A stretch of DNA of 64,000 nucleotides, taken from contig JARKQC010000183.1 in assembly GCA_029974985.1 (NCBI GenBank), positions 1-64,000 on the forward strand, given 5' to 3'. Positions 46,840 through 56,843 of the stretch are shown here, piece by piece. Source of the stretch: Bacteroidota bacterium. GTDB taxonomy: Bacteria > Bacteroidota > Ignavibacteria > Kapaibacteriales > UBA2268. A program made the position numbers and the translations under genes. Within the stretch, counting starts at the first letter, position 1. Each line of letters opens with the position of its first letter. The notes under the pieces were generated by a model. That model made no database searches and had not been told where the DNA came from. It worked only from the letters and a program-made list of their open reading frames with translations.

Positions 46840-47919
46840 ATGGATTTGAAAAAATATTCTTATAAGTCTGATTGCAGGCACTTTGTGGGTACCGTTCCTT
46901 GTAAACCACATAAACAATTTAATTATCATTGCAATGATTGCCCTATGTATGATAAGACTGATGGCATAATTTTAATTATTAAACTTGGTGCTATTGGTGA
47001 TGTAATTCGTACTACTCCTTTACTACATAAATTAAAAAAAGAATATCCTACTAAACGAATTTGGTGGCTTACATATTCGCCCGATATTGTGCCCTCTTTG
47101 GTGGACAAAATCTTTCATTATGATTTAGAAAGTTTAGAAATCATTAAATCTACTGACTATGATTTAGCTATAAATCTTGATAAAGATTTGCATGCGGGAG
47201 CTTTGATTAAAATTCTAAATGCTAAAGAAAAACTCGGATTTACAGTAAAAGATGGCGTACCTGCACCAATAAAAGAAGCCTCTATACCTAAATTTATTAC
47301 AGGCTTATTTGACGACGCTAACAAAGAAAATACTAAATCATATTTGGAAGAAATGTTCGAAATATGTAATTGGAAATTCGAAGGCGAAGAATATATTTTA
47401 GATTGTGATGAGACGATAAAATGGGATTTAATGAATAATAGCAAAAAAGTCATTGGATTAAATACAGGGTGTGGTGCAAGGTGGGTTACAAGACTATGGA
47501 ATGATAATAATTGGATTGAACTTATCGAAAAATTACAAGCAAATGGCTATTATCCGCTTTTATTGGGTGGAAAGCAAGAAGATGAAAAAAATAAATATTT
47601 TGCTGAAAAAACGGGAGCTTACTATCCCGGGTATTTTTCTTTGAGCCTATTTATATCGCTTATGAATCAATGTGATGTAATTGTTTCTGCTGTTACTATG
47701 GGTATGCACATTGCAATAGCTTTAAAAAAGCAATTAGTACTTATGAATAATATTTTTAATCCAAAAGAATTTGAATTATATGGTCGAGGTGAAATTGTTC
47801 AGCCTACTGCTGAATGTATGTGCTTTTTCCGTCCTAATTGTATAAATAAAGAATATTTTTGTATGGATTTTATTTCTGTTGATGCAATTTATAATGCAAT
47901 AATTAGAAGTATAAAATAA
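46840..47919 (+). CDS. Family 9 glycosyltransferase with N-terminal cysteine cluster
   Basis: 359 residues. The GT9 (heptosyltransferase-like) core is marked by IIKLGAIGDVIRTTPLLHKL, the LNTGCGARWVTRLW acceptor/nucleotide loop, YPLLLGGKQE and SAVTMGMHIAIALKKQLVLM. Residues 1-36 carry Cys12, Cys21, Cys31 and Cys34 (DCRHFVGTVPC, CNDC), a likely metal-binding motif, and more Cys lie near the C terminus. It probably transfers a sugar to a lipopolysaccharide-like core. Confidence 0.8.
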   Translation: MDLKKYSYKSDCRHFVGTVPCKPHKQFNYHCNDCPMYDKTDGIILIIKLGAIGDVIRTTPLLHKLKKEYPTKRIWWLTYSPDIVPSLVDKIFHYDLESLEIIKSTDYDLAINLDKDLHAGALIKILNAKEKLGFTVKDGVPAPIKEASIPKFITGLFDDANKENTKSYLEEMFEICNWKFEGEEYILDCDETIKWDLMNNSKKVIGLNTGCGARWVTRLWNDNNWIELIEKLQANGYYPLLLGGKQEDEKNKYFAEKTGAYYPGYFSLSLFISLMNQCDVIVSAVTMGMHIAIALKKQLVLMNNIFNPKEFELYGRGEIVQPTAECMCFFRPNCINKEYFCMDFISVDAIYNAIIRSIK

Positions 47920-47939
47920 TTGAATTTTCTCTAAAATAA

Positions 47940-49364
47940 ATGAAAAAAAATAAGCTCGCTGAAATAGTCGAACTGAATATAGATTCAGTTGGATTCGAAG
48001 GTGTTTGCGTATCTCGATTAAATGATAAAGTAGTTTTTACTAAATTCACTGCTCCCGGAGATATTGTAAACGCTCAAATTTTAAAAAATAAAAAAAGATT
48101 TTTCGAAGCAAGAATTGATAGCTTTGTTAAAAAATCTCCTCATAGAATTGAGCCAAAATGCAGACATTTCGGTGACTGTGGAGGCTGCCAATGGCAACAT
48201 CTCGATTATAAACAGCAATTATATTGGAAAGAAACTAATGTACGAGATGTTTTCGAGCGCATTGGTAAAGTTTCTGTAAGCGAGTATAAAAGCATTTTAA
48301 GTGCAAATGAACAATTTTCTTATCGAAATAAAATGGAATTTTCCTTTGGTTCATCTCGATGGTTAAGTCAAGAAGAAATTCAAACGGGCATTGATATAGA
48401 AAATAAGGATTTTGCTTTTGGGCTATATATAGCTGGTCGCTATGATAAAATTTTAGACATTCATAATTGTGAAATACAATCTAATTATGCAAATGATATT
48501 CTTAATGAAATACGTAGATATTTAATAATTAACAAATTAAACGCATATAATACAAGAACTTATGAAGGATTTTTGCGTAGCTTTATTATTAGACGCTCTC
48601 TTTATAATGATGATTATATGACTATTTTAATTGCTCAAACAGCTAAATTGAGTAAAGAAAAAGAGTTTATTGAGTGGTATAAGACAGAATTTGCAAATAA
48701 TTTTGATAAAATCTCGAATATTGTTTATGCTGTAAATAATTCTAATAACCCAGTTAATATATCAGACACACATATTTTAAAAGGAACGGGCTATTTAACA
48801 GAAGATATTCTTGGAGTAAAATATAGAATATCGCCATTTTCATTTTTTCAGACAAATTCATTTATGCTTAATAGTTTTATTTCTCTAATAATTGAAAATG
48901 CAGAAATTAGTAGCGATATGATTGTATGGGATTTGTATTGTGGTACTGGTTCGATTACTCTGCCCGCCGCAAAATATGCAAAAAAAATTATTGGTATCGA
49001 ACTTGTTCAATCATCAATTTTCGATGCAGAAGAAAATGCTAAATTAAATGGTATTGATAATGCTGAATTTATTTGTTCAAATTTGCATAATAAAGAAATT
49101 CCAGAATTATTAAATAGTCTTGAAAAGCCCGACATTGTGATTTTAGACCCACCAAGAGCTGGCATAAATCAGAATCTAATTAATCATTTGCTTGAATTAT
49201 CGCCCAAGAGAATAGTTTATGTAAGCTGTAATCCAGCAACGCAAGCAAGAGATTGCTCAATTTTAAGCGAAAAGTATGATATTGAAACAGTTCAGTCTGT
49301 TGATATGTTTCCTCATACCTATCATATCGAATCCATTGTTAAATTGAATTTACGGGCTATATAA
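47940..49364 (+). CDS. 23S rRNA m5U methyltransferase, RlmD type
   Basis: 474 residues. An N-terminal TRAM domain (about 5-62) is followed by iron-sulfur ligands Cys74, Cys80, Cys83 (CRHFGDCGGCQWQ) and Cys177 (HNCEIQ), then an SAM-binding region (WDLYCGTGSITLPAAKYAKK) and catalytic motifs LDPPRAGIN and YVSCNPATQARDC. This is the TrmA/RlmD family; it methylates uridine in 23S rRNA. RlmD versus RlmC specificity cannot be decided from sequence inspection. Its stop overlaps queE (TAATG). Confidence 0.88.
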   Translation: MKKNKLAEIVELNIDSVGFEGVCVSRLNDKVVFTKFTAPGDIVNAQILKNKKRFFEARIDSFVKKSPHRIEPKCRHFGDCGGCQWQHLDYKQQLYWKETNVRDVFERIGKVSVSEYKSILSANEQFSYRNKMEFSFGSSRWLSQEEIQTGIDIENKDFAFGLYIAGRYDKILDIHNCEIQSNYANDILNEIRRYLIINKLNAYNTRTYEGFLRSFIIRRSLYNDDYMTILIAQTAKLSKEKEFIEWYKTEFANNFDKISNIVYAVNNSNNPVNISDTHILKGTGYLTEDILGVKYRISPFSFFQTNSFMLNSFISLIIENAEISSDMIVWDLYCGTGSITLPAAKYAKKIIGIELVQSSIFDAEENAKLNGIDNAEFICSNLHNKEIPELLNSLEKPDIVILDPPRAGINQNLINHLLELSPKRIVYVSCNPATQARDCSILSEKYDIETVQSVDMFPHTYHIESIVKLNLRAI

Positions 49365-50032
49365 TGGATTTTAGCGAATTAAAATTTAATATTTCCGAAA
49401 TCTTTTATTCAATCCAAGGCGAAGGTACAAGAGCGGGTATGCCATGCGTTTTTATACGTATGCAAGGTTGTAAATTAAGATGTGCTTGGTGCGACACAGC
49501 ATATTCACTTAGATTTGATAAAATTGAAAATTTAATGACTGGCGAAGAAATTATTAATAAAATTCTCGAATATGATTGTAAGTTTATCGAATTTACGGGT
49601 GGTGAGCCGCTTGAACAAGAAAATATACATAAAATTGCCTCATTTTTCCTCGAAAAAAATTATATCGTAGCTTACGAAACTGCGGGATATTTAAGCGTGA
49701 AGGATATCCCCGAAGGAACTGTTAAAATAATAGATTTTAAAGCTCCGAACTCTAAAATGGAAATTCATAATAATTATGATAATGTTAATTATTTAAATAA
49801 AAATGATGAAGTTAAATTTGTATTATTAGATAGACAAGATTACGACTGGGCAAAAGATATTATTAATAAATATAAGCTAAATGAAAGAGTGGACACTATA
49901 TTATTTTCTCCTGTATTTAATCATTTATCATATCAACAACTTGCAGAATGGATACTCAAAGACCAACTTGATGTAAGACTTCAAATACAAATCCATAAAC
50001 ATATTTGGCATCCAAATAAACGCGGTGTATAA
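49364..50032 (+). CDS. queE: 7-carboxy-7-deazaguanine synthase QueE
   Basis: 222 residues. Radical-SAM enzyme of queuosine synthesis: IFYSIQGEGTRAGMPCVFIR, then CKLRCAWC with Cys36, Cys40, Cys43 binding the 4Fe-4S cluster, then FTGGEPL. The C-terminal IQIHKHIWHPNKRGV is typical. It converts carboxy-tetrahydropterin to carboxy-deazaguanine. The next enzyme gene, queC, is about 5 kb downstream on the opposite strand. Confidence 0.92.
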   Translation: MDFSELKFNISEIFYSIQGEGTRAGMPCVFIRMQGCKLRCAWCDTAYSLRFDKIENLMTGEEIINKILEYDCKFIEFTGGEPLEQENIHKIASFFLEKNYIVAYETAGYLSVKDIPEGTVKIIDFKAPNSKMEIHNNYDNVNYLNKNDEVKFVLLDRQDYDWAKDIINKYKLNERVDTILFSPVFNHLSYQQLAEWILKDQLDVRLQIQIHKHIWHPNKRGV

Positions 50033-50231
50033 TAATTTAATAAATATTATACGTATAAAAAAATGATAGAAATGTTTCCTATAATTTCAAACCGTGTCAT
50101 TCTAAACGAAACTAATAAACAAATTTTTCTATCTGTACAACACTTTGATAGTTCAGGAAATACCTTTAAATTCGACAAGCTGTAAAGCTTATCCTAACAA
50201 TTATCTACTATCAATTAGTTATTATTGTTTA

Positions 50232-51350
50232 TCATTTAGCTATTTTATTTTCGAATAATTGTAGGGCAACGCCAGCTATTTGGTCCATATTATAATATTT
50301 ATAATCTGCTAAACGACCTATGAAAAAGGCATTTTTTAATTTGTCAGCTTCATTTTTATATTTAGCAAATAAATCATTATTTTCTGGACGTGGAATTGGG
50401 TAATATGCTTCGTTTTTCCCCGATATAAAAGGCATTGGATATTCATAAGCTATTGTTGTTTTTGGGTGATTTTGCTGAGTTAAATGTTTAAATTCAGTTA
50501 TACGCGTATAATCATAATTATTTGGAAAATTTATTTGCCCTAATTCTTGAAATTTTGGACTGTCGAAAGTCTCAAAATTAAATTCTAAACTTCGATAGGG
50601 CAGTTCACCAAACATATTATCAAAGAAATAATCGAGAGTTCCAGTATAGATTAATTTATCAAATTTAATATATTCGATAGCATCGCGATAGTCGGTGTTC
50701 AATAATATTTTAATATTTTTATGATTTAGCATATTACTAAACATTTCAGTATAGCCATTTTTCGGTAAGCATTGATAAGTATCTTGAAAATAGCGGTTAT
50801 CGCGTGAAATGTAAACGGGCACGCGAGAGCTGACGTTAAAATCAAGTTCTTCGGGTTTTAGTCCCCATTGTTTAACGGTATAACCATAGAACACGTTTTT
50901 ATAAATATAATCAGCTAATAGTTTAAGTTCAGAATTATCAGTTTCTTTCATTTTAAGAATTGGAATTTTAAGACCAAAACCATATTTTTCTATTAATATA
51001 TTTTCTAATTTTTCAGCATATTTTTTGGGAAAAAGTTCGTAAATAGAGTTTAAATTAAATGGAATTGGTATATTTTTCCCTTCTATTACTGCTTTTACTT
51101 TATGAGTATATGTATTCCATTTAGTAAATTGTGAAAGATAATCAAATACTTTTTTTGAATTTGTATGAAATATATGAGGACCATATTTGTGAACTAAAAT
51201 ACCATTTTCATCATAGTAATCATAGGCATTTCCAGCAATATAATTGCGTTTATCTACTACTAACACTTTTTTATCAAGTTGAGAAGCCATTCGCTCTGCT
51301 AAAATTGAGCCTGCGAAGCCCGCGCCAATAATCATATAGTCAAATTTCAT
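50232..51350 (-). CDS. glf: UDP-galactopyranose mutase
   Basis: 372 residues. N-terminal FAD-binding Rossmann motif IIGAGFAGSILAERMAS with VVDKRNYIAGNAYD, then substrate-site segments YGPHIFHTNSKKVF, YTVKQWGLKPEELD, and SRVPVYISRDNRYF. The enzyme converts UDP-galactopyranose to UDP-galactofuranose, the donor for galactofuranose in surface glycans. Heads a minus-strand surface-glycan group. Confidence 0.92.
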   Translation of the reverse strand: MKFDYMIIGAGFAGSILAERMASQLDKKVLVVDKRNYIAGNAYDYYDENGILVHKYGPHIFHTNSKKVFDYLSQFTKWNTYTHKVKAVIEGKNIPIPFNLNSIYELFPKKYAEKLENILIEKYGFGLKIPILKMKETDNSELKLLADYIYKNVFYGYTVKQWGLKPEELDFNVSSRVPVYISRDNRYFQDTYQCLPKNGYTEMFSNMLNHKNIKILLNTDYRDAIEYIKFDKLIYTGTLDYFFDNMFGELPYRSLEFNFETFDSPKFQELGQINFPNNYDYTRITEFKHLTQQNHPKTTIAYEYPMPFISGKNEAYYPIPRPENNDLFAKYKNEADKLKNAFFIGRLADYKYYNMDQIAGVALQLFENKIAK

Positions 51351-51384
51351 ATTAATATTTCCTTTTAAATATCATAAAAAAGTA

Positions 51385-52401
51385 TTATTTTTTTAATTTT
51401 TCCATAATTTTAAGGTGTTTAACAATAATCTTATTAAATGATAAATTAGTAAATTTATTTTTTATTATTGATTTTTTATATTTCACATTTTCTATTTGAT
51501 AGCGAAAATTTGAACGAAAATTATTTTGACTTCTATCTGGCAAATTAGTGGCAATAGGCTCGATATTGGTTTCAACAATTTGTTTTAACCTTTTTTTTAT
51601 ATTATTATTATCAACAAATTCATTTATATTATTGTTTTCAAAAGGAGGTTCTGATAGCATTTCGAGATAAAGATTTTTATTATTATCATATTCGATAATT
51701 TTCTCAATAAATTCTTCATCATTTGAGAAATCATTATAATTTAAGAAACTTTTTGGGTTAAAATCTTTATATACTAATTCATTACCCCAATACAGCGGAA
51801 TGCTACCCATTAATAATGGGTCTAAAATTTTTTCAGTAGTATAGCCATCGTGTTTGCTATTTTCGAAAGCAAAGGTAAATTTGAACTTACTAATATAATC
51901 TCTTTTTTCTTTCTCAAAACCGGGCAAGGGACCTCCAATATTATTCAAATATTTACCCGCCGAATGTACAAATTTATATTTTGATAATTTATGAAAAAAT
52001 TCAGTTCTTTTCTTTGGACCAGGGTTTGAGTAAATAAAAGTACAGAAATTATCTTTTTGTGATAAATATTTTTCGGGATCTCTTGCTTTTGTTAATTCAG
52101 CGGCATCAATCATCAAAGCATATAATGGCAATCTATAATTTCTTGGATTATCGGAAAAATCAAAAGAAAAAGCCCAATCACATTCGTTAAAATTTGGTCG
52201 GCAATTCTCACCGGTAAAAAATACGCGTTTACAGCGATAACGCAGATGATTAATACCAAAAACAGAATAGAAAAGAATATCGGGCGACTCGGGGTCCAGC
52301 TCTACATCATACATTTCTTTTAATAAATTATAAAAAATATTATTATTTGGAATAAAAGTACTCCAAAAATCAACAAAATATATTTTAATTTTCTTTTTCA
52401 A
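51385..52401 (-). CDS. Family 10 fucosyltransferase
   Basis: 338 residues. GT10 motifs: FFTGENCRPNFNECDWAFSF, then NYRLPLYAL, and the donor-site block FAFENSKHDGYTTEKILDPL with GSIPLYWG. These are hallmarks of bacterial alpha-1,3/4-fucosyltransferases. The start is TTG 52401; no ATG is available. It probably adds fucose (or a related deoxysugar) to the same surface glycan as glf. Confidence 0.87.
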   Translation of the reverse strand: MKKKIKIYFVDFWSTFIPNNNIFYNLLKEMYDVELDPESPDILFYSVFGINHLRYRCKRVFFTGENCRPNFNECDWAFSFDFSDNPRNYRLPLYALMIDAAELTKARDPEKYLSQKDNFCTFIYSNPGPKKRTEFFHKLSKYKFVHSAGKYLNNIGGPLPGFEKEKRDYISKFKFTFAFENSKHDGYTTEKILDPLLMGSIPLYWGNELVYKDFNPKSFLNYNDFSNDEEFIEKIIEYDNNKNLYLEMLSEPPFENNNINEFVDNNNIKKRLKQIVETNIEPIATNLPDRSQNNFRSNFRYQIENVKYKKSIIKNKFTNLSFNKIIVKHLKIMEKLKK

Positions 52402-52432
52402 AATTTTTCTTTTTTATCGAAAATAAACAATA

Positions 52433-53572
52433 TTAAATAATTTTTTTCTTCGGAAATAGTTTTGGAAATTTATCTTGTAATATGATTTCTAATTTAGCCC
52501 AATAATATACTAATACTATGAAGAATATTTCTATAAGAATTGCAACAATAATGACCTCATAAGGATTTAGCGATTTACCAAAATAATACGCAAGCCCGTG
52601 ATTTAAACCCGTTCCGTATATTAAAAATATATGGACAACATAAATCATCATCGTACTTTTACCGATGGAAGATAATAAATCTGGTATTTTCACAAGATTG
52701 GAAATAATAGCCAAAATACCGAGAACTATATGAACATTTCCAAGATGGTAATACAGAAAATTATTCCTATTAAGATAATCAAAATTAGAATTATTTGTTA
52801 GATTAAATAAAAAATCCAATATAGAACCACTATAATAGTGTAAAATTAGCCCTAATAACAGCATAGCAATTGCAAAAATATTATTAAAAGCTAAATTTAC
52901 TCTTTTAGAAAGTAAATATCCAAGCAATGCACCCCACATAACAAATCCAGTCCACGGTATAATAGGAAAGTTCGAGCCATAAGCCTTAGTAAAATATGAC
53001 GCTATTGGAATTGGTAAAAAACTAAAATCTACATCAACAATACTTGGATAAAAATAAAAAGCCGAACTTGCAAAAATAAAATATATTAGCCAAACATAAA
53101 TCTTAGTAATTCGATGAATAAAATAACTAAGTAATATTAACCCCAAACCAATTGCAATGCAATGAAGTGCATCGACAGCAAAAGCAAATTTATAATTTAA
53201 AAAAGAGAACTCTTTTGATGAAAAAATTATATCAAAATTAAAACGCAGTGCATAACCAAGCAATAATAAAATTACTACACGTTTCATTCCTTTATAAAAT
53301 CTTTCATTTTTGCGAATGGGTAAATTTTTTCTTAATAATAAATAAGAAAAAATCGTGCCTGCTGAAAAGAAAAATACTGGGGCAGTTACGCCTCGCATTT
53401 GGTCCCATAATGAAAATAGCCAATAAGAACTATCGCGATAAATTGGATCAATTAATGAATCAACAGTATGCCCTTGTACCATCATAAGAATTGCATAAGC
53501 ACGCATAACATCTATAAATAATAGACGTTTAGAGTGTTTGCTATGGTCGTAAGAAGCTATATTGTTTTGCAT
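52433..53572 (-). CDS. Membrane acyltransferase (DUF1624/acyltransferase-3 like)
   Basis: 379 residues from ATG 53572, which sits two bases after the SGNH-hydrolase stop; an upstream TTG is weaker. About ten membrane helices. The N-terminal LFIDVMRAYAILMMVQGHTV and WDQMRGVTAPVFFFSAGTIF match heparan-acetyltransferase-like DUF1624 and acyltransferase-3 proteins. It probably O-acylates sugars of an exported glycan. Confidence 0.75.
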   Translation of the reverse strand: MQNNIASYDHSKHSKRLLFIDVMRAYAILMMVQGHTVDSLIDPIYRDSSYWLFSLWDQMRGVTAPVFFFSAGTIFSYLLLRKNLPIRKNERFYKGMKRVVILLLLGYALRFNFDIIFSSKEFSFLNYKFAFAVDALHCIAIGLGLILLSYFIHRITKIYVWLIYFIFASSAFYFYPSIVDVDFSFLPIPIASYFTKAYGSNFPIIPWTGFVMWGALLGYLLSKRVNLAFNNIFAIAMLLLGLILHYYSGSILDFLFNLTNNSNFDYLNRNNFLYYHLGNVHIVLGILAIISNLVKIPDLLSSIGKSTMMIYVVHIFLIYGTGLNHGLAYYFGKSLNPYEVIIVAILIEIFFIVLVYYWAKLEIILQDKFPKLFPKKKII

Positions 53573-53574
53573 AT

Positions 53575-54384
53575 TTATTTTTTCCAATTACTAACAGTTT
53601 CCCAAGCAATATCTTGCAAATATTTTGCAATTTCCGGATTCAGATTATCCGTATAAGATGATGTAGAAGGGTGTTTTCCTGTTAAAAAGCTATAAAAAAC
53701 ACAAGAGGCAAGAAAAGAACCATTTTTATTCGGATGTTTAAAATCAGAATAAAGCTCAATATCTTTTCTTTCATCAAGAACTTTCTGCCAAGCAATACCC
53801 ACAGGAACTACTTCGCATTTTAAATCTTTAGCAAGTGAATTATATGAATTAGCAATAAGTTTTGTCATTTCTGAATTATCTTTATAACAAAAAGTCATAT
53901 AAAAGATTGCTTTTGAGCCGTTTTTACGAATTTCTTTAACAAATAATCGTGAATATTTATGAAAATCTCCTTTATTAATAATCGAGCCATTACTATATTC
54001 TTGTAATACAACGATATCCCAATTAGTTTCTTTTATTTTCTTTAATGCTTTACCTTTTTTAAAATGCCCAGATAAATGTTCGCCTCCCGGTGCAACTTTT
54101 TGAGAATAAATTTGAAGTTGTGGGCTTGAATTAGCAAACATTTTTTTCAAAATATTATCTAAACCGCTATTGTAATGAGTAAGACTATTGCCTATGAAAA
54201 GAATTTTAAGTGGGCGTTTGGTAAAATCATTTTTACTATATTGTGAGCAAGCAGATGATATAATTAATAATAAAATAAATAAAATATATTTTGAATAATT
54301 TACCCAATTATTTTTAATAAAATTATTCTTTGCTATTTTATTATTTTTTAAAAAAAACAAATTATATTTATAATATTTTATCAA
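53575..54384 (-). CDS. SGNH/GDSL-family hydrolase, probable lipoprotein
   Basis: Up to 269 residues. The start is uncertain: only TTG codons (54384 and nearby) are in frame. A hydrophobic segment (YILFILLLIISSACSQ) ends in lipobox SSAC. Catalytic motifs: FIGNSLTHYNSGLDN (block I Ser), VVLQEYSNGSI and FKHPNKNGSFLASC (block V Asp/His). It resembles DUF4886-like esterases that add or remove acyl groups on polysaccharides. It lies directly before the acyltransferase gene. Confidence 0.72.
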   Translation of the reverse strand: MIKYYKYNLFFLKNNKIAKNNFIKNNWVNYSKYILFILLLIISSACSQYSKNDFTKRPLKILFIGNSLTHYNSGLDNILKKMFANSSPQLQIYSQKVAPGGEHLSGHFKKGKALKKIKETNWDIVVLQEYSNGSIINKGDFHKYSRLFVKEIRKNGSKAIFYMTFCYKDNSEMTKLIANSYNSLAKDLKCEVVPVGIAWQKVLDERKDIELYSDFKHPNKNGSFLASCVFYSFLTGKHPSTSSYTDNLNPEIAKYLQDIAWETVSNWKK

Positions 54385-54428
54385 TATGCTAAAAAAATTA
54401 TTTCAAAAAATAATGATTTTAAAAAAAA

Positions 54429-55109
54429 TCAATAGTATTCAATGGGGTCATTAATACCCGCATTTTTGAAACCTCTTTTTCTTAAAATACAAGATTCGCA
54501 ATGCCCGCAAGCTTTATCAGAATTAGAATAACAGCTCCAAGTCAAATTAAAAGGAACACCATTTTTATGCCCATATTTAATTATTTGAGACTTTGTGTTA
54601 TCTATAATTGGAGTTATGATTCGAATTTCGGTTTCGGGCTTAGTACCAAGAGCAATAGCCGACTCAAAAGCAGAAAAAAAGGATTTTCTACAATCTGGAT
54701 ATCCGCTTGAGTCCTGCTCCATAGCACCAATATAAATAGCTTGTGCGGGAATAATTTCTGCCCAGCTTGTTGCAATAGCTAATATATTAGCATTTCTAAA
54801 TGGCACGTAAGTGTTTGGTATTGAGCCAGAACCAAGTTGTGACTCAGATATTTCAATATTACTATCAGTTAGAGAAGAACCACCAATTTGAGTAAGAAAA
54901 CTAGTATCAACCACTAAACGATTTTTTATATTATAAAAATCACATATATTATTAAATGATTCTAACTCTTTACTCTCTGTTCTTTGCCCGTAATTAAGAT
55001 GTAAAGAATAAATATTATATCCTGCTTTTATAGCATAATCTAAACATACGGCTGAATCCATACCGCCAGAAAGTAAAACTACTGCGTTATTTTTTTTAAT
55101 TTTATCCAT
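54429..55109 (-). CDS. queC: 7-cyano-7-deazaguanine synthase QueC
   Basis: 226 residues. ATP-pyrophosphatase P-loop SGGMDS at residues 14-19, LNYGQRTE, PFRNANILAIATSWA, and a C-terminal zinc site with CGHCESC and WSCYS. It makes preQ0 in queuosine synthesis, one step after QueE. The start overlaps the upstream lipoprotein's stop as TAATG. Confidence 0.93.
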   Translation of the reverse strand: MDKIKKNNAVVLLSGGMDSAVCLDYAIKAGYNIYSLHLNYGQRTESKELESFNNICDFYNIKNRLVVDTSFLTQIGGSSLTDSNIEISESQLGSGSIPNTYVPFRNANILAIATSWAEIIPAQAIYIGAMEQDSSGYPDCRKSFFSAFESAIALGTKPETEIRIITPIIDNTKSQIIKYGHKNGVPFNLTWSCYSNSDKACGHCESCILRKRGFKNAGINDPIEYY

Positions 55110-55741
55110 TAATATTTAATACTTGCTAAAAATGATTGAAAAACTTCATCTACTTCTCTCGAATTGGGCTGAATATTGTTTTTAATATTTATTGGAACTA
55201 TAGAAACTTCATAGAAATCACCAGTTGAAGAAACATAAACAGCACTTTTAGCAACCAGACTTCCACTTGTAGAAGAGTATTCATATTTAACATACTCTTG
55301 ATTTCCCATATTTATAGTTTGATATTTGCCTATTTGCTTTATTCCGCCAAGTGTTTTATTCTCACGTCGTTCATAAGATATTCTTGCTAATCCGTAAAGC
55401 CCTTCTTTTGAATAAGTCTCATCAACAATTTCATTATTACGAATATGAGAAAAAATTGCTGACAATGTATAGTCTGGATTAACTGCTACTGCTATCACAT
55501 CTGAGTTAATTCTCGATTCTACATCAACTAAAAACCAATTCAAAGGTAAAAAAGCAATCATATCACCTTTGTCGGAGCGTATTAAATTGTCAGACATTTT
55601 TAAAATTGGTTTTGGACTTAATGTAATTTCAGGTTCGAAATTTGTTGTCTCATCTTTATGAATAACAATTATACAACTCTGAAAAAAAATTATTATTAAA
55701 ATCAATCCAAAATATTTTGTTATAGTATTATTTAGTTTCAT
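55109..55741 (-). CDS. Hypothetical lipoprotein
   Basis: 210 residues. Signal peptide ending in lipobox FFQSC. The mature protein has mixed alpha/beta composition (MIAFLPLNWFLVDVESRIN, KYEYSSTSGSLVAKSAVYVS) and recalls exported proteins of unknown function that follow FNR genes. It lies nine bases downstream of the reductase and is coupled to queC. Confidence 0.6.
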   Translation of the reverse strand: MKLNNTITKYFGLILIIIFFQSCIIVIHKDETTNFEPEITLSPKPILKMSDNLIRSDKGDMIAFLPLNWFLVDVESRINSDVIAVAVNPDYTLSAIFSHIRNNEIVDETYSKEGLYGLARISYERRENKTLGGIKQIGKYQTINMGNQEYVKYEYSSTSGSLVAKSAVYVSSTGDFYEVSIVPINIKNNIQPNSREVDEVFQSFLASIKY

Positions 55742-55749
55742 AAAAAATA

Positions 55750-56550
55750 TTAATATTCTTCAATATGTAATGAGCCGCATTGCTCATTGCGATGTATAGT
55801 AAAATTAAATTTATTTAGATAATTTGTAACGGACTCAATCATTTTGGGGTTCCCACATAAAAAGAAATGCGTCTTATTAGGATTAATCTCAATTTTAGCT
55901 TGATTTTGCAATATGTTATCATCGAGATGTTTTTCGATATAACCCGTTAGACCAGACCAAGTAGAATCGGCTTTGAGTAAAGTAGGGAAATAATAAAAAT
56001 TATCGAAGTTTTTCTCAATAAATCTTAATTCACTATAATACCCTAAATCCCAAGGATAAGCCGCACCGTGAACAACAGCAAGTTTACTTGTGCGATGCTC
56101 CTGAAGATGTGACCTTAAAAAACTCATATAAGGAGCTAATCCAGTACCAGTAGCAATCATCACAATATCACAATTGGGTGGAACTTGATTTAGGTGAAAT
56201 AATCCTTGAATTTTAGTATCAATCCACATTCTACGACCTTGGGTAAGATTAAATAATCTCGGAGTAAGTTGCCCAGATTTAACTTGGCTAATATAAAATT
56301 CAAATTCCGAGACCTCGTGCTTTGCCGATGCTATTGAATAATGTCTTTTAATCAACAAATTATCTGAAATTGGCTCAATAGTAACAACTGAATTTGCTGA
56401 TCTTTCCTCGTTTGATAATAAGCCAATCGTTGTATATTGACCAGCGATAAACTCATTACGAGGCTCATCGGTTTTAATCCTTAAAATCATCAAATCTGGT
56501 GTTAATAAAATTTTACCTATAACTGTTGCATTATATATTGATGAGTCCAT
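55750..56550 (-). CDS. fpr: Ferredoxin/flavodoxin-NADP reductase (Fpr type)
   Basis: 266 residues. FAD-binding barrel with FIAGQYTTIGL and RHYSIASAKHEVSEFEFYIS; NADP-binding domain with IATGTGLAPYMSFLRSHL and FFLCGNPKMIESV. It is the short bacterial FNR, passing electrons between NADPH and ferredoxin or flavodoxin in the cytoplasm. Confidence 0.9.
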   Translation of the reverse strand: MDSSIYNATVIGKILLTPDLMILRIKTDEPRNEFIAGQYTTIGLLSNEERSANSVVTIEPISDNLLIKRHYSIASAKHEVSEFEFYISQVKSGQLTPRLFNLTQGRRMWIDTKIQGLFHLNQVPPNCDIVMIATGTGLAPYMSFLRSHLQEHRTSKLAVVHGAAYPWDLGYYSELRFIEKNFDNFYYFPTLLKADSTWSGLTGYIEKHLDDNILQNQAKIEINPNKTHFFLCGNPKMIESVTNYLNKFNFTIHRNEQCGSLHIEEY

Positions 56551-56843
56551 TTCTTTTTTTAAATTTATTTTAAATAATTAGCATTATTAGTTTTGTTACA
56601 AAAAATTAAAACTATATTCTTAACATTTTATTTGCAAATATTATTTGACGTATAATAGTTTATTTTAATTAGTATGATATGAAAAATAATATAAATTGCA
56701 ATATTTTAATAATATAATTTTTAATAAAATTTGAAAAAAAGTAAAATTTAATTCTCTTTTTAAAAAAAATCTTATTAATTTATAAATATATCAATCTCAA
56801 ATAATAAAAATTATTTTTCTTATTAACAAATAAATTAAAAGAA
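56551..56843. other. Divergent promoter region between fpr and the NSS transporter
   Basis: 293 bases of AT-rich DNA with no ORF, consistent with two divergent promoters. No confident motif is seen. Confidence 0.4.

Noticed and set aside
50033-50231. Gene or terminator between queE and glf
   Set aside because: No ORF with a start, and only a weak AAGC/GCTT palindrome without a T-run.
49364-55109. PreQ1 riboswitch upstream of queE or queC
   Set aside because: Both genes start directly inside the preceding gene's stop (TAATG), leaving no leader for a riboswitch.
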